Of a DNA stretch of 64,000 bases, positions 1 through 9,086 are shown one piece after another (within the stretch, counting starts at the first letter, position 1; every line of letters starts with the position of its first letter). Origin of the DNA: Bacteriovorax sp. Seq25_V (GTDB lineage Bacteria; Bdellovibrionota; Bacteriovoracia; Bacteriovoracales; Bacteriovoracaceae); assembly GCF_000447795.1 (NCBI RefSeq), contig NZ_AUNI01000015.1, positions 186,001-250,000 of the forward strand, read 5' to 3'. The notes below the pieces were generated by a model. The model saw nothing but the letters and a program-made list of their open reading frames with translations. It was not told where the DNA came from and searched no databases. A program made the translations under genes and the position numbers.

Positions 1-71
1 TATTTCCGGCACTAAGGCTGCAAAATGCAATAGATGCTCATAATAAGAAAAAAGCTGGGAAACAATATTGA
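1..71 (+). CDS. C-terminal end of an upstream protein (partial)
   Basis: The frame read from base 3 is open and closes with TGA at 69-71, giving a 22-residue tail that is basic near its end (HNKKKAGKQY). The stop overlaps the TTG start of the prepilin-like gene by two bases, the usual sign of translational coupling, so this is probably the last codons of a co-transcribed gene whose body lies outside the window. No family can be assigned from this fragment. It may be another pilus-type gene, which is inference from the neighbour only. Confidence 0.5.
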   Translation, partial: FPALRLQNAIDAHNKKKAGKQY

Positions 72-1294
72 GCAATTTTAAAAGAATAATAAAAGATAAT
101 CATGGCTTTACTTTAGCTCAAGTAATGATTGCTGCGGCCCTAATGGGGGGACTTGCCCTTGGGTTCATGCAGATCATGAAAAATATCAATGATGGTCAAA
201 GTTTCGCAAACTCCATGAGTGATGAAATGATGATGAATAATGAAATTAATTTGATTTTGTCAGAAGAAAGATATTGTCGAGTAAGTCTTGCAGGAGATGG
301 GGAAGTAGGGGTGCCAATAGCACCTGTTACATTTTCAAAAACAGATATTGATGAAGATGGAGAGGGTTTAGACATAGAGCTCTTTTTAAGTAATCAAGAT
401 GGAAATGCAAGAACAATAAAAAAGCTTAGTGGGACGGATCCTACGCGAGCAAAATACGGTCATCTTAAAATAAAGTCATTGAAGTTACTAATGAATAATT
501 CTGTCGGTACAACGTATAGTGAGTCTGCGAGTCATCTCGACATGGGAGTTGTTCGTGTCGCTTATGAGAAGAAAATCAGTTCAACAAAGTATCGTGAGAT
601 GACTCAAGATTTTCCTGTGAAAGTGAGAATGAAAACAAATTCAATGGGAGAGTCGACGATCTTAGCTTGTTCTGGAACGAGTCTTAGTTCAGAAGGATTT
701 AAGTATCCTACAAGTTGTAAGATGACTTTTTCTCATCGAGATAATGGTGGGGCATTTAGAAATGTAGAGCTGGACATGAGCTCAGGTGGCTATGTCGGCT
801 TGAGACTTCGAGGTGATGTTAACGGCGATGATGATTTCAAAATTACAGGGAATTGTTCAGCTGGTGAAGAGATTGATGATTATATAAAAAGTTGTGAGTT
901 AGGATTTGGCTGGAGAGATTCTACTGATACGGGATCATCAATTGTAGCAAGCCCATTTAAAATTAGAACATCGACTTTCAATGGGAGCGTTACGATTAAT
1001 ACAGATGGTGATGTTAATGGGGACGATTCATTCTATTATCGTCTACGTTGTCCAAATGGTAGTAATTCTGATTTGAATACATATATGAAAGAGAAGTGCA
1101 TGATTTGTATGGGACATACTGACGAATGGTATGCTTCTCCACAGAAACAATCATGTAAGAAGCTTCAAGATTTGTCAGATAATAGTTGGGGAAGAATTAT
1201 GACGTCTGGTGATGTTGGTGCTGATGATGCCATGTTCTTAGGATTCTTTTGTGAGGGCGAACATTATAATGTAATAAAAAATTGGGCATATTAA
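68..1294 (+). CDS. Prepilin-like secreted protein with type IV pilin N-terminus
   Basis: A 408-residue protein that starts with TTG and carries a class III (prepilin peptidase) signal: a basic 13-residue leader ending in G13, then FTLAQVMIAAALMGG and further hydrophobic residues to about position 37. Such proteins are cut by PilD and join type IV pili or pseudopili as minor subunits. Mature residue 5, normally Glu in pilins, is Gln (Q18 of the precursor). The C-terminal half holds three copies of a short motif, GDVNGDD, GDVNGDD and GDVGADD, each followed by aromatic/basic strands and a cysteine, so it probably forms a small disulfide-stabilised repeat domain. The start overlaps the stop of the preceding gene. 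A strong hairpin terminator follows. The pilin-like class is well supported; substrate or partner is unknown. Confidence 0.75.
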   Translation: MSNFKRIIKDNHGFTLAQVMIAAALMGGLALGFMQIMKNINDGQSFANSMSDEMMMNNEINLILSEERYCRVSLAGDGEVGVPIAPVTFSKTDIDEDGEGLDIELFLSNQDGNARTIKKLSGTDPTRAKYGHLKIKSLKLLMNNSVGTTYSESASHLDMGVVRVAYEKKISSTKYREMTQDFPVKVRMKTNSMGESTILACSGTSLSSEGFKYPTSCKMTFSHRDNGGAFRNVELDMSSGGYVGLRLRGDVNGDDDFKITGNCSAGEEIDDYIKSCELGFGWRDSTDTGSSIVASPFKIRTSTFNGSVTINTDGDVNGDDSFYYRLRCPNGSNSDLNTYMKEKCMICMGHTDEWYASPQKQSCKKLQDLSDNSWGRIMTSGDVGADDAMFLGFFCEGEHYNVIKNWAY

Positions 1295-1300
1295 ATTAGA

Positions 1301-1325
1301 GGCATCCAATTGGATGCCTTTTTTA
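1301..1325 (+). terminator. Rho-independent terminator after the prepilin-like gene
   Basis: GGCATCCA and TGGATGCC form an 8-bp stem around an AT loop and run into seven T residues. It lies between two convergent stop codons and ends the plus-strand transcript. Confidence 0.85.
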
Positions 1326-2879
1326 TTAGTTCCCCGTTGAAGAATAATTAACTTTCACAGAGTCACCACTTCGATAAACTGATGAACCGTTAAGCTTTAG
1401 GAAGTAACCCGTCTCATATGTTCCTGGAGTTTTAGGTGTATAATCTCCCGGTCCTTCGATGCGAATATTAAAGTTAGTTAAACGCGTAGGAGATGAACCT
1501 GATTTGATTAATTCCCAACCATTCGTTGTACTTTGAGGAATATTTGTTCCGTTCTTAGTTACTTTAATTGTGCTTTCATTTGGCTTGTCCGCTAGTTTAA
1601 CGTAACCAAAGTGTTGAGTCGCTGTTGTGTAGTTTACAAGAAGACATTCAGGATAAATAACTTTCGCATCACCAAAAAGTTCAATTGCTTGTCCTGAGAA
1701 AGATTCACCAATAGTTGGAAGAAATCTCGCGTTGAATGTTCCAGAGCCTACATATCTGAATCCGGAAACTTTATCACCAGATTGGTCAACATCATTACTT
1801 CCATCAACATCACGAGTGATCGTAACAGAAGATGGTATTTCGTAGAATTCTTGGCCATTAGACTTTGTGATTGAAATTGAATTAAGATCAACCTCTTTTG
1901 AAGAATCTGCAAGTGGCCAGAAACGATACTGGTGTTTTAAAATAGCGTCTGAAATAGCATCGTTAACACCACTGAAAATATTTGTGTAATCCCCTGAACA
2001 AATATCAAACTTATCGCTTTGCCCACCAATACGAGTAAAGTCAAAACCATTAGTATAAGACTGGTTGTAAATAACATCAGATACTTTGTCGTAGACTACA
2101 GATTGTTGAGAATTACTGGATACACTACACACAGAACTGCGAGCTGTTACTGTTAAGTATCTCATCATCAAAGAGTTTAGTACTGGAGCGCCAGTACAGC
2201 TTGAGTTAAAAGTTGATTGCGAACCGTAGTTAGACTTATTGTAGTTTCCTCTCATGCAAAGAAGGTCGTGTGCTTTTGCAATGGCATAGTTTCTTTTCGA
2301 ACTGTCATTACATGCGTAGTTACCAGAAGTACATCCATCATCATCTTCATTAGACATTGTGATGATTAATGTATAAGCATTCTTTCTAAAAACTCCATTT
2401 GATTGATTATATCTGATTAAATCGATAGCTCTTTTTGTTCCTGATTCATATGACGAACCAGACGTAGGAAAACTGTCAAGTACTGAAGCTGCCTGACTCC
2501 AGTTAATTGTTGTAATGCCATTTCCAGGAACAGTGCCCTGTCTCGAGAAAAAATATGAGTTGGCATTTACAGAGCTTGTATTCACCGGAATTAATGGTGC
2601 CATCAAAACGTTGTAATCGTAACGATCACTAATTGTATTGATAAGATTATTTAAAGCTGCCTTGGTTTGAGAATTTAAATAAATGCTACTTGATGAATTA
2701 TCCCATAAGAAGAGTAGGTCAACCGGAGGTCTCACGTAGGTGAATTTCGAGCATTGAGATGCTGAAACAGAACTACTAGAGCTCGGGTTGGAATTACTAC
2801 TTACGATAGGCGGTAGAAACTCTTCTTTCGAGCATGATTGGATAATGAATAGGGTGACAAGTAAAATTAGTTTTTTCAT
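1326..2879 (-). CDS. Surface lipoprotein with von Willebrand factor A domain
   Basis: A 517-residue predicted lipoprotein. The signal peptide ends in the lipobox IQSC with the lipidated Cys at 16, and Ser at +2 favours outer-membrane sorting. A serine-rich linker (about 28-42) is followed by a VWA-type region that opens with a MIDAS-like D60-x-S62-x-S64 in the context LLFLWDNSSSS. A later strand with an acidic stretch (MSNEDDDGC) fits the rest of a metal-binding site. VWA domains bind metal and mediate protein-protein adhesion. The C-terminal 200 residues look beta-rich and contain a DVDGSNDVDQSGD acidic loop. The gene is convergent with the prepilin-like gene and has its own upstream region of 131 bp. 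Ligand unknown. Confidence 0.75.
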   Translation of the reverse strand: MKKLILLVTLFIIQSCSKEEFLPPIVSSNSNPSSSSSVSASQCSKFTYVRPPVDLLFLWDNSSSSIYLNSQTKAALNNLINTISDRYDYNVLMAPLIPVNTSSVNANSYFFSRQGTVPGNGITTINWSQAASVLDSFPTSGSSYESGTKRAIDLIRYNQSNGVFRKNAYTLIITMSNEDDDGCTSGNYACNDSSKRNYAIAKAHDLLCMRGNYNKSNYGSQSTFNSSCTGAPVLNSLMMRYLTVTARSSVCSVSSNSQQSVVYDKVSDVIYNQSYTNGFDFTRIGGQSDKFDICSGDYTNIFSGVNDAISDAILKHQYRFWPLADSSKEVDLNSISITKSNGQEFYEIPSSVTITRDVDGSNDVDQSGDKVSGFRYVGSGTFNARFLPTIGESFSGQAIELFGDAKVIYPECLLVNYTTATQHFGYVKLADKPNESTIKVTKNGTNIPQSTTNGWELIKSGSSPTRLTNFNIRIEGPGDYTPKTPGTYETGYFLKLNGSSVYRSGDSVKVNYSSTGN

Positions 2880-3010
2880 ACCTTAGACTAATCGGAAATC
2901 TGATCAAAAAACTTTAGTACTCGGGATAGGGTAATTTTTAACATGCTGTTTCTTATAGAAATTCAACAGGTTATTATATAGTTATAGAAATATCGGGAGA
3001 TTAAATACAT

Positions 3011-3832
3011 ATGACAAATTGGTACTATGTTGAGGGCAGTGAGAGAGTTGGACCTGTAACGGAAGAAAAGCTTGCTGAGTTAATTTCATCTGGAATGTTG
3101 AATGAAGAGAGCTATATCTGGAAAAAAGGTTTTGATAACTGGGAAAAAGTAAAAGATGTTTCCGAAGTCCAGTACATGCTTGAAGTCAATGAAGAAGCTG
3201 GGATCGATGATTTACCACCAATTAGTAATGATGGGTTTCCTCCTGTTATTAATAACGAAGATGTAAAAGTTAAAACTTTTAGCTTTGATTCTCTTGGGCC
3301 TAATGACAAAGTTATTTCAATTAAAATTGGTATTGATAGAGGAGCAGATGAGACAGAATATGGTCCATATACACTCTCAGAGCTTAAAGCAGCATTTAAT
3401 GAAAATAGAGTTAATGAAAAAACTCTAATGTATATTCCAGGAATGAAGGAATGGATATTCCTCGGAGATATGCCAATCTTTGAAAAAGTATTTGGTGAAG
3501 CTCCTCCGGTAATTTCTGATATCGATCGCCGCCGAAATTTGAGAAAACCATTTGTCGCAAGAATGTTTTTTCATGACTCAAAAGAAGTATTTGAAGGTGT
3601 TTGTCGTGATATTTCTGTTGGCGGTATGCAAATCTTAGTTTCAAATTCACCTTTTGACATTGGTGATGAGATCAAGCTTAATGTTCACCCTGACAACGAT
3701 GCCTATAATTTCGTCGCAACTGGTTTAGTCGTGAGAAGTTTAGAAGCTGATCAAGGATTTGCACTACGCTTTGTTGATCTTTCTGATGAAGCAGAAAGGG
3801 CAATTAATAGTTATATGAAATCTGATAATTAA
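3011..3832 (+). CDS. GYF_2-GYF_2-PilZ c-di-GMP receptor protein
   Basis: A 273-residue cytoplasmic protein. Two GYF_2-type (DUF4339) modules come first: residues 3-50 (WYYVEGSERVGPV then a conserved W near KKGFDNWEKV) and about 118-160 (YGPYTLSEL then MKEWIFLGD). A PilZ domain fills 172-270. Both PilZ c-di-GMP contacts are visible: R174-x-x-x-R178 and D200-x-S202-x-x-G205. GYF modules usually bind proline-rich or partner peptides, so the protein probably couples c-di-GMP to a protein partner. The next gene starts two bases after its stop, which suggests one operon with the hydrolase-like and lipoprotein genes. A diguanylate cyclase with an intact active site lies 7 kb away. Confidence 0.85.
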   Translation: MTNWYYVEGSERVGPVTEEKLAELISSGMLNEESYIWKKGFDNWEKVKDVSEVQYMLEVNEEAGIDDLPPISNDGFPPVINNEDVKVKTFSFDSLGPNDKVISIKIGIDRGADETEYGPYTLSELKAAFNENRVNEKTLMYIPGMKEWIFLGDMPIFEKVFGEAPPVISDIDRRRNLRKPFVARMFFHDSKEVFEGVCRDISVGGMQILVSNSPFDIGDEIKLNVHPDNDAYNFVATGLVVRSLEADQGFALRFVDLSDEAERAINSYMKSDN

Positions 3833-3834
3833 TT

Positions 3835-4677
3835 ATGTTAAAAAAAGGTGAGAAAATCACAAAGCTTAAAGTCTCTCTAGATGGGGATAGCCTCTATGTG
3901 AAGACTTGCGGAGAAGAGGATTTTAAAGAGCATCTTATTTTTTTTCATGATATTGGAGAGTATCATGAGCGCTATAGTGACTTTATCGACTATCTCTACG
4001 AACGTAATATATCAACGACGATTATCGATTTGAGAGGCCATGGTCTAAGCAATGGATCACGAGGCTTAATTCCAAGTGTTGATAGTATTTTCAATGACAA
4101 CAAAATAATTCATGAATATCTTAAGTCGGTTTTTCCTGAGCAAAGAAAAATAATCGCCGGACATGGTGTCGGTGCATTGATCGCATTGGACTTCTTTGTT
4201 ACATATAATGAGTTTGATGGCCTTGCTTTGTTCAATCCTTCCTTAAAGTTTAATGAGACTGTAAGACTAAAAATAGATAGCGTCTTTAGTCGAATTGGAT
4301 TAATTGATAAGATTAAAATTAATCACCTTATGAATCTTGATGATCTAAGTGATAATGTAGAACTTGTAAGAAATCATAAGCATGATCCACTGATTAATAG
4401 AAAAATTAGTTTAAGCACTTTTAAGGCGATCGAAGAGTTAATTGAAAAATCAAAAAGTAATATATATTATGTTAATAAACCAACTTATATTGCAGTAGGT
4501 GAAGATAATCATTTACTCGATATTGAAGCTCTTTCATTATTTACCATGTCAGTTGAAAAGAAGTATCTAACAAACGAAATTTTCAAAAGTATCGGACATG
4601 AGATTTTTAATGAATTAGATAGACATGAATGTTTTAATTCGATGTATAATTGGATTGAAAAAAACTTTAGAAGGTAG
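3835..4677 (+). CDS. Alpha/beta-hydrolase fold protein lacking the nucleophile serine
   Basis: A 280-residue protein of the monoacylglycerol-lipase/lysophospholipase type (serine aminopeptidase S33 superfamily). It has the oxyanion-region FHDIGEY, the DLRGHGLSNGSRG segment and the C-terminal family signature GHEIFNELDRH with the catalytic His. The acid residue is probably in VGEDNHLLD. At the nucleophile elbow, where the family has GHSMGG, it reads GHGVGA, so the serine is Gly111 (codon GGT, 4165-4167). It therefore cannot work as a normal serine hydrolase. It may be a binding or scaffold protein. No signal peptide. Tightly packed between the PilZ gene (2-bp gap) and the lipoprotein gene (2-bp gap). 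Confidence 0.75.
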   Translation: MLKKGEKITKLKVSLDGDSLYVKTCGEEDFKEHLIFFHDIGEYHERYSDFIDYLYERNISTTIIDLRGHGLSNGSRGLIPSVDSIFNDNKIIHEYLKSVFPEQRKIIAGHGVGALIALDFFVTYNEFDGLALFNPSLKFNETVRLKIDSVFSRIGLIDKIKINHLMNLDDLSDNVELVRNHKHDPLINRKISLSTFKAIEELIEKSKSNIYYVNKPTYIAVGEDNHLLDIEALSLFTMSVEKKYLTNEIFKSIGHEIFNELDRHECFNSMYNWIEKNFRR

Positions 4678-4679
4678 TT

Positions 4680-5198
4680 ATGAAAAAAATCACTCTTGCA
4701 TTTTCAGTTTTACTTATTATTGCGTCTTGTTCGAACCTGACTAAGAATATGGTTAAATCTGGTGATTTCTCTATTCGCAGTGGAGCAATGGGAAGTAAAG
4801 AGTGGGATGAAACGTTGAAGTTTAATAGGGTTTCTTGGTTCCATGAATTAACAATGTTATATGATCTTGTTTATACTAAGATTGATGAGAAAAGTGCCTT
4901 TTATAATTGGTTTGATAATGATGAGAAGAGAAGGATTTCTAACTGTAATGAGAAGTTAATTACATTAAGTTACTATCTTGATAGTTCGAGAATTTCTCAT
5001 ACGATGGTTAAAAATAAGCTACTTGACCAGGGTTATGAGGAATATTCAGTTCCAAACTTCACTAGGGCCTTAAAAACTCACCCAGATTTCGAAAAGCTAT
5101 CGCTTCAACTCTATAAAGTTAATTTATATTGTCACAAGTCTAAAGCAAATGCCGAAATTTACATTGATTTCCCAAATTTTGAAAAAATAAAACTTTAA
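4680..5198 (+). CDS. Small predicted lipoprotein of unknown function
   Basis: A 172-residue protein with a lipoprotein signal peptide (lipobox IASC, Cys17; Ser at +2 favours the outer membrane). The mature part is charged, rich in aromatic residues, and has only two further cysteines (about 82 and 157), which might pair. I recognise no family. It is the last gene of the PilZ/hydrolase-like group, two bases after the preceding stop, and precedes the kinase gene by 66 bp. Confidence 0.7.
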   Translation: MKKITLAFSVLLIIASCSNLTKNMVKSGDFSIRSGAMGSKEWDETLKFNRVSWFHELTMLYDLVYTKIDEKSAFYNWFDNDEKRRISNCNEKLITLSYYLDSSRISHTMVKNKLLDQGYEEYSVPNFTRALKTHPDFEKLSLQLYKVNLYCHKSKANAEIYIDFPNFEKIKL

Positions 5199-5264
5199 GG
5201 CATGAAATAATGTTTAAGTTCTGACTGATTTACTCCGTTAAGAGTTAGTAAGGAGTTTAGAGCT

Positions 5265-7232
5265 ATGAGTTCGGATAAAAAATTTGATCGCTTCGGGCGT
5301 TACCTAATTCTTGATCATTTGGTCGACGGCGGAATGGCAAAGATTTGTCGTGCGCGTTTTCTTGGTGAACAAGCAGATAAAATTGTTGCGATTAAGATGG
5401 TTCAACCACAGTTTTCTAAAGATGATTCATTCAAGACAATGTTTATGGATGAGATTAAGACAACTTTCGGTTTATTACATCCAAATATTGTTCAAACTTA
5501 TGACTATGGTCTTCATAACGAACAGCTCTTCGTCGCAATGGAGTATTGTGACGGTCGAAACTTAAAGCAATTCTTAGATAAACTTAAAGAGAGAAACTTT
5601 GTTTTCCCTGTTGAGATCTCTTCCTATATTGCAATCCAAGCATGTCTTGGACTTCATTATGCACATACTTTTACTGATAAACTAACAGGGAAACCTGCAA
5701 ATATCGTTCACCGTGATATTTCTCCACATAATATCATGTTAACTTTTGATGGCGCTATCAAGGTAATTGACTTTGGTATTGCGAAATCGGAAACAAACTC
5801 CGAAGCAACTCAAGCAGGAACAATTAAAGGAAAACTTTCTTACCTTGCTCCTGAATATCTTGATGGACTTGATTTAGATCCACGTTATGACTTATTTGCA
5901 GTCGGTATTACACTTTGGGAAATGCTATGTTCTAGAAAGCTATTTAAGGCTTCAAATGATCTAGCAGTACTAAAGAAAATTCAAGAGTGCAAAATTCCAA
6001 GGCCATCTTCAATCAATCCAAATGTTCCGGAAGAGCTTGATCGCATCTTAATGAAGGCGCTTCAAAAAGATAGAACTAAACGTTATGCAAATATGGAAGA
6101 CTTTGCTAGAGAGCTTAATAAGTTTCTTTATTCGACGTATCCAGAGTTTAATGCTTCAGACCTATCATACTTTGCAAAAGAATTATTCAAAGAAGAAATT
6201 AAAGAAGATAGAGAAAAATTATATGAGTTTGGTCAAATTGAACTTAGACCTTATCTTGATGACCTAAAGCATGAAAGTGAAAATGGAACTGCTAACTCTT
6301 CGTCATCTTCTTCTAGTACTCCATCAGCTGGTGAAGCAACTCAAAAGAGAAAAGCTCTTGAGGCTGAGTTAGATTTTGGCTTTGATAGTGAATCGCCTGC
6401 AAGTGTAGGTGAAAATCATAATGAACCTACATTAACTGTTAAAAGGGGAATGCCTAAAGTTGGTGGGAAATCGGGTGGTACTCGTTCGAGAACGAGTGTC
6501 AAAAAGTTAGATTTCTCAGAGAAGACGAGAAGTACAAAAATCAAGAAGGTGAAGAAGTCAGAAAAGAAATCTTCTTCGAATAAAATGATATATGTTGCTG
6601 GAGTTGCTCTTATTGTTGGAGCTCTTGCATTTAAATTCATGCCTGAATCTGTAATGCCTGGGGTAGCTAATGAATCGCCTGCCGTTGTGACAACAGAAGT
6701 ACCGACACAAAATTCTCCTGAAGTTAAAGCGGAGAGAGCTCCTTCTAGTGAGACAGCAAGAATAAAGTTTAAAAATTTTAACAGAAGAAAAGATAAAGTA
6801 TATATCAACGGTTCCTTGGTTAACACAGATGTTCTTAACACTATTGAAGTTCCGGCTGAAAAGAATATTGTTTTAAGAGTGGTGAAGCCTGGGAGAGAGT
6901 ATTACGTTGAACCAAATATGGTCATGACTAAAGGTGAACTTAAAGAGCTTGATGTGATGGAGCGTCCAGTAGCGCTTTATGGTTATCTGACAATGAGTAG
7001 AGCATGTATTGATGGTAAGATTTATTTCGAACTATTCGGAGAGGATAGAGAAGAAGAGCTTCCAATAAAAGAAAGACCAGGTATTCCTTTTCCTACAACG
7101 ATTACTTCGGAAGGAGTTTCGGTTGAACGTGAACACGAAGTCTTCATTCAAAGACTTGGAAGAGGCGTCAAAAAGAGTGTGAAATTCACTATTACCGAAT
7201 CTAAGGTTGTCGACCTTTGTAAGATCTTATAA
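5265..7232 (+). CDS. Transmembrane Ser/Thr protein kinase, PknB-like
   Basis: A 655-residue Hanks-type kinase. The catalytic domain spans about 9-290: glycine loop variant LVDGGMAKI, VAIK lysine K44, HRD loop at 149-151 followed by ISPHN, and DFG at 169-171 (DFGIAKS). An activation loop rich in Ser/Thr and the APEYLDG-type motif follow, so it should be active. A Ser-rich linker (about 345-353), a basic stretch and one membrane segment (441-460) come next. The C-terminal 170 residues are extracytoplasmic and include a PEGA-like strand pattern. The ribosome site AAGGAG lies nine bases before the ATG. It follows a c-di-GMP receptor group, so it may sense the envelope. The ligand is unknown. Confidence 0.92.
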   Translation: MSSDKKFDRFGRYLILDHLVDGGMAKICRARFLGEQADKIVAIKMVQPQFSKDDSFKTMFMDEIKTTFGLLHPNIVQTYDYGLHNEQLFVAMEYCDGRNLKQFLDKLKERNFVFPVEISSYIAIQACLGLHYAHTFTDKLTGKPANIVHRDISPHNIMLTFDGAIKVIDFGIAKSETNSEATQAGTIKGKLSYLAPEYLDGLDLDPRYDLFAVGITLWEMLCSRKLFKASNDLAVLKKIQECKIPRPSSINPNVPEELDRILMKALQKDRTKRYANMEDFARELNKFLYSTYPEFNASDLSYFAKELFKEEIKEDREKLYEFGQIELRPYLDDLKHESENGTANSSSSSSSTPSAGEATQKRKALEAELDFGFDSESPASVGENHNEPTLTVKRGMPKVGGKSGGTRSRTSVKKLDFSEKTRSTKIKKVKKSEKKSSSNKMIYVAGVALIVGALAFKFMPESVMPGVANESPAVVTTEVPTQNSPEVKAERAPSSETARIKFKNFNRRKDKVYINGSLVNTDVLNTIEVPAEKNIVLRVVKPGREYYVEPNMVMTKGELKELDVMERPVALYGYLTMSRACIDGKIYFELFGEDREEELPIKERPGIPFPTTITSEGVSVEREHEVFIQRLGRGVKKSVKFTITESKVVDLCKIL

Positions 7233-7258
7233 AAAACTCCCTGTTGGGAGTTTTTTTT
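7231..7258. terminator. Bidirectional terminator between the kinase gene and ppsR
   Basis: Stem AAAACTCCC / GGGAGTTTT with loop TGTT, flanked by A and T runs on the two sides. It overlaps the stop codons of both convergent genes and can serve either direction. Confidence 0.85.
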
Positions 7259-8120
7259 ATTCATCTTCTAAATTACTTTGAGTTTGTTTAAAGATATTAT
7301 TTTTTCTCATACTGAGAAGTTTCATAATGTCTGATGCTGTTTCCTCTAGCGCCTTATTTGTCACATTGAAAATTGGCCATCTCTTATTATTTCTAAAGAT
7401 CTCAGATGCCCATTCGATTTCAGCAGTAACTTTTGAATCATCTGCATAGTTACCAGTATGTTGCTCGGCCCCAAGTTTAGTTAAACGATTTCTTCTAATA
7501 TTTGATAAGGCTTCAGGATCGATTGTCAGAGCGAAGATTTTTCTCTGATCAACTTCGAATAACTCTTTTGGTAGTTCTGTTCCGGGGATAATTGGAACGT
7601 TTACAACCTTGATCCCATGCTGAGAGAGGTATACTGACAATGGCGTTTTCGAAGTTCTAGAAATTCCAACAAGAATGACGTCTGCTAAATGGAGAGTATT
7701 GAGGTTTCTCCCGTCGTCATGATTGAGAGTAAATTCCATTGCCGCTACACGGTCGAAGTACTCATTATTAACCTGGTGAAGTAGTCCAGGGATTGCCTTA
7801 GGCTCTTGTTCAAAATAATTTGAGAATGTCGTTAGAACAGGCCCCATAAGGTCTAGAGATCTAACATGCTTCTGCCTTGAGATTTCTGAAATATAGTCTC
7901 GAAGCTCAGAGCTTACGATAGTGTAAATAACAAGATCGTGGTGAATTGCCGCTTCATCGAAAATAGATTTTATTTGTTCTTTATCACGTACATTTTTAAA
8001 ACGAGTAAAATAAACATCTTTATCAGGAAACTGAGTCATTACCGCGCGAGAAATTGCCTTGGCCGTTTCCCCCGTACCGTCAGAAATAATTACAATTTTC
8101 AACTTTTTTAATGTGCTCAT
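7257..8120 (-). CDS. ppsR: PEP synthase/PPDK regulatory kinase-phosphorylase (DUF299)
   Basis: A 287-residue protein of the PPSR/RP1 family. These enzymes use ADP to phosphorylate a Thr on phosphoenolpyruvate synthase or pyruvate phosphate dikinase, and remove it with phosphate, switching gluconeogenic flux. The N-terminus has the family signature SDGTGETA (13-20), and the nucleotide loop GISRTSKTP is at 152-160. The length is normal for the family. Last gene of a mutL-miaA-ppsR run; the start is nine bases after miaA and has an AGGA ribosome site. No PEP synthase or PPDK gene is in the window. Confidence 0.93.
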   Translation of the reverse strand: MSTLKKLKIVIISDGTGETAKAISRAVMTQFPDKDVYFTRFKNVRDKEQIKSIFDEAAIHHDLVIYTIVSSELRDYISEISRQKHVRSLDLMGPVLTTFSNYFEQEPKAIPGLLHQVNNEYFDRVAAMEFTLNHDDGRNLNTLHLADVILVGISRTSKTPLSVYLSQHGIKVVNVPIIPGTELPKELFEVDQRKIFALTIDPEALSNIRRNRLTKLGAEQHTGNYADDSKVTAEIEWASEIFRNNKRWPIFNVTNKALEETASDIMKLLSMRKNNIFKQTQSNLEDE

Positions 8121-8129
8121 TAATTTTTC

Positions 8130-9086
8130 CTATTTTATAAAATCTTCTACTATTTTATATAACATATCTTTTTCAGATAGGGGATTGATAACTTTTTTAG
8201 GTTCGACCTTTTTTAAAAATGTCTTCTGGGCCTTGGCCAACTTTCTCGTATTTATATAAATTAGTTCAGCAAGTTCACCAGTATTAGTCAGTTGACCCTT
8301 TAAGAAATCAATTGTTTCTTTATAACCAATAGAGGCAAGTGGCTTCTCATCGCCACTAAATGTTTTAAGGATTTCTTGAACTTCTTCAATTAATCCACTC
8401 TTAACCATTTTATTTGCTCTCGACTTCATAATTTCCCAGTGCTTTTCTTTATCAATTAGCAATGAGATATGTTCAAAATCAATATTAGGATGAATATTTT
8501 TATCAAAATTATAAGGTTCGTTCTTGTCGAGAATCTCTTTTTGCTCTGAAAGCTTTGTTCCAGTTGCTTTAAAATGCTCATAGGCACGAGTCACGCGATA
8601 GTGATCGTTAATATGAAGATTTTGAATACTCTCTGGATCATGCTCCTGAAGAAAATTCCAGAAAAACTCGATGCCTTCTCTTGATAGCAGCTCTTCAGTC
8701 TCTTTCCTCACTCTTTCGCTTACGGGCTCTGATTCGTACATCCCTTTAACAAAACTTCTTAAATAGAAAGTAGAACCGCCAGTTAGGACTGGGGTTTTGC
8801 CTTGAGCGTGGAGCTGATTTACTTTTTCGGTGCAAAGCTTTACATAGTCGTTTGCATTTATTTCATGAGAAATAGAAGATATATTAATGAGATGGTGAGG
8901 AATTGATGCGAGCTCTTCTTTTGAAGGTTTTGCTGTTCCTATATTTAATTCATTATAAAAGAGCAAACTATCATAATTAATAACTTCAAAGCGAGCTTCT
9001 GGAAACTTGCGAGCAAGTTCAATACTAATATCCGTTTTCCCTGTTGCTGTAGCCCCTGAGAGTATAAGTATTTTATTTCTTTCCAT
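8130..9086 (-). CDS. miaA: tRNA dimethylallyltransferase
   Basis: A 318-residue MiaA. It transfers a dimethylallyl group from DMAPP to N6 of A37 in tRNAs reading UNN codons. The P-loop GATATGKT is at 11-18. Further family marks are FEVINYDSLLFYNELNIGT, the segment LTGGSTFYLRSFVKGM and the C-terminal GYKETIDFL. The length matches the family. The start lies inside the end of mutL (14-bp overlap), so translation is probably coupled. MutL-MiaA adjacency is common in bacteria. Confidence 0.95.
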   Translation of the reverse strand: MERNKILILSGATATGKTDISIELARKFPEARFEVINYDSLLFYNELNIGTAKPSKEELASIPHHLINISSISHEINANDYVKLCTEKVNQLHAQGKTPVLTGGSTFYLRSFVKGMYESEPVSERVRKETEELLSREGIEFFWNFLQEHDPESIQNLHINDHYRVTRAYEHFKATGTKLSEQKEILDKNEPYNFDKNIHPNIDFEHISLLIDKEKHWEIMKSRANKMVKSGLIEEVQEILKTFSGDEKPLASIGYKETIDFLKGQLTNTGELAELIYINTRKLAKAQKTFLKKVEPKKVINPLSEKDMLYKIVEDFIK

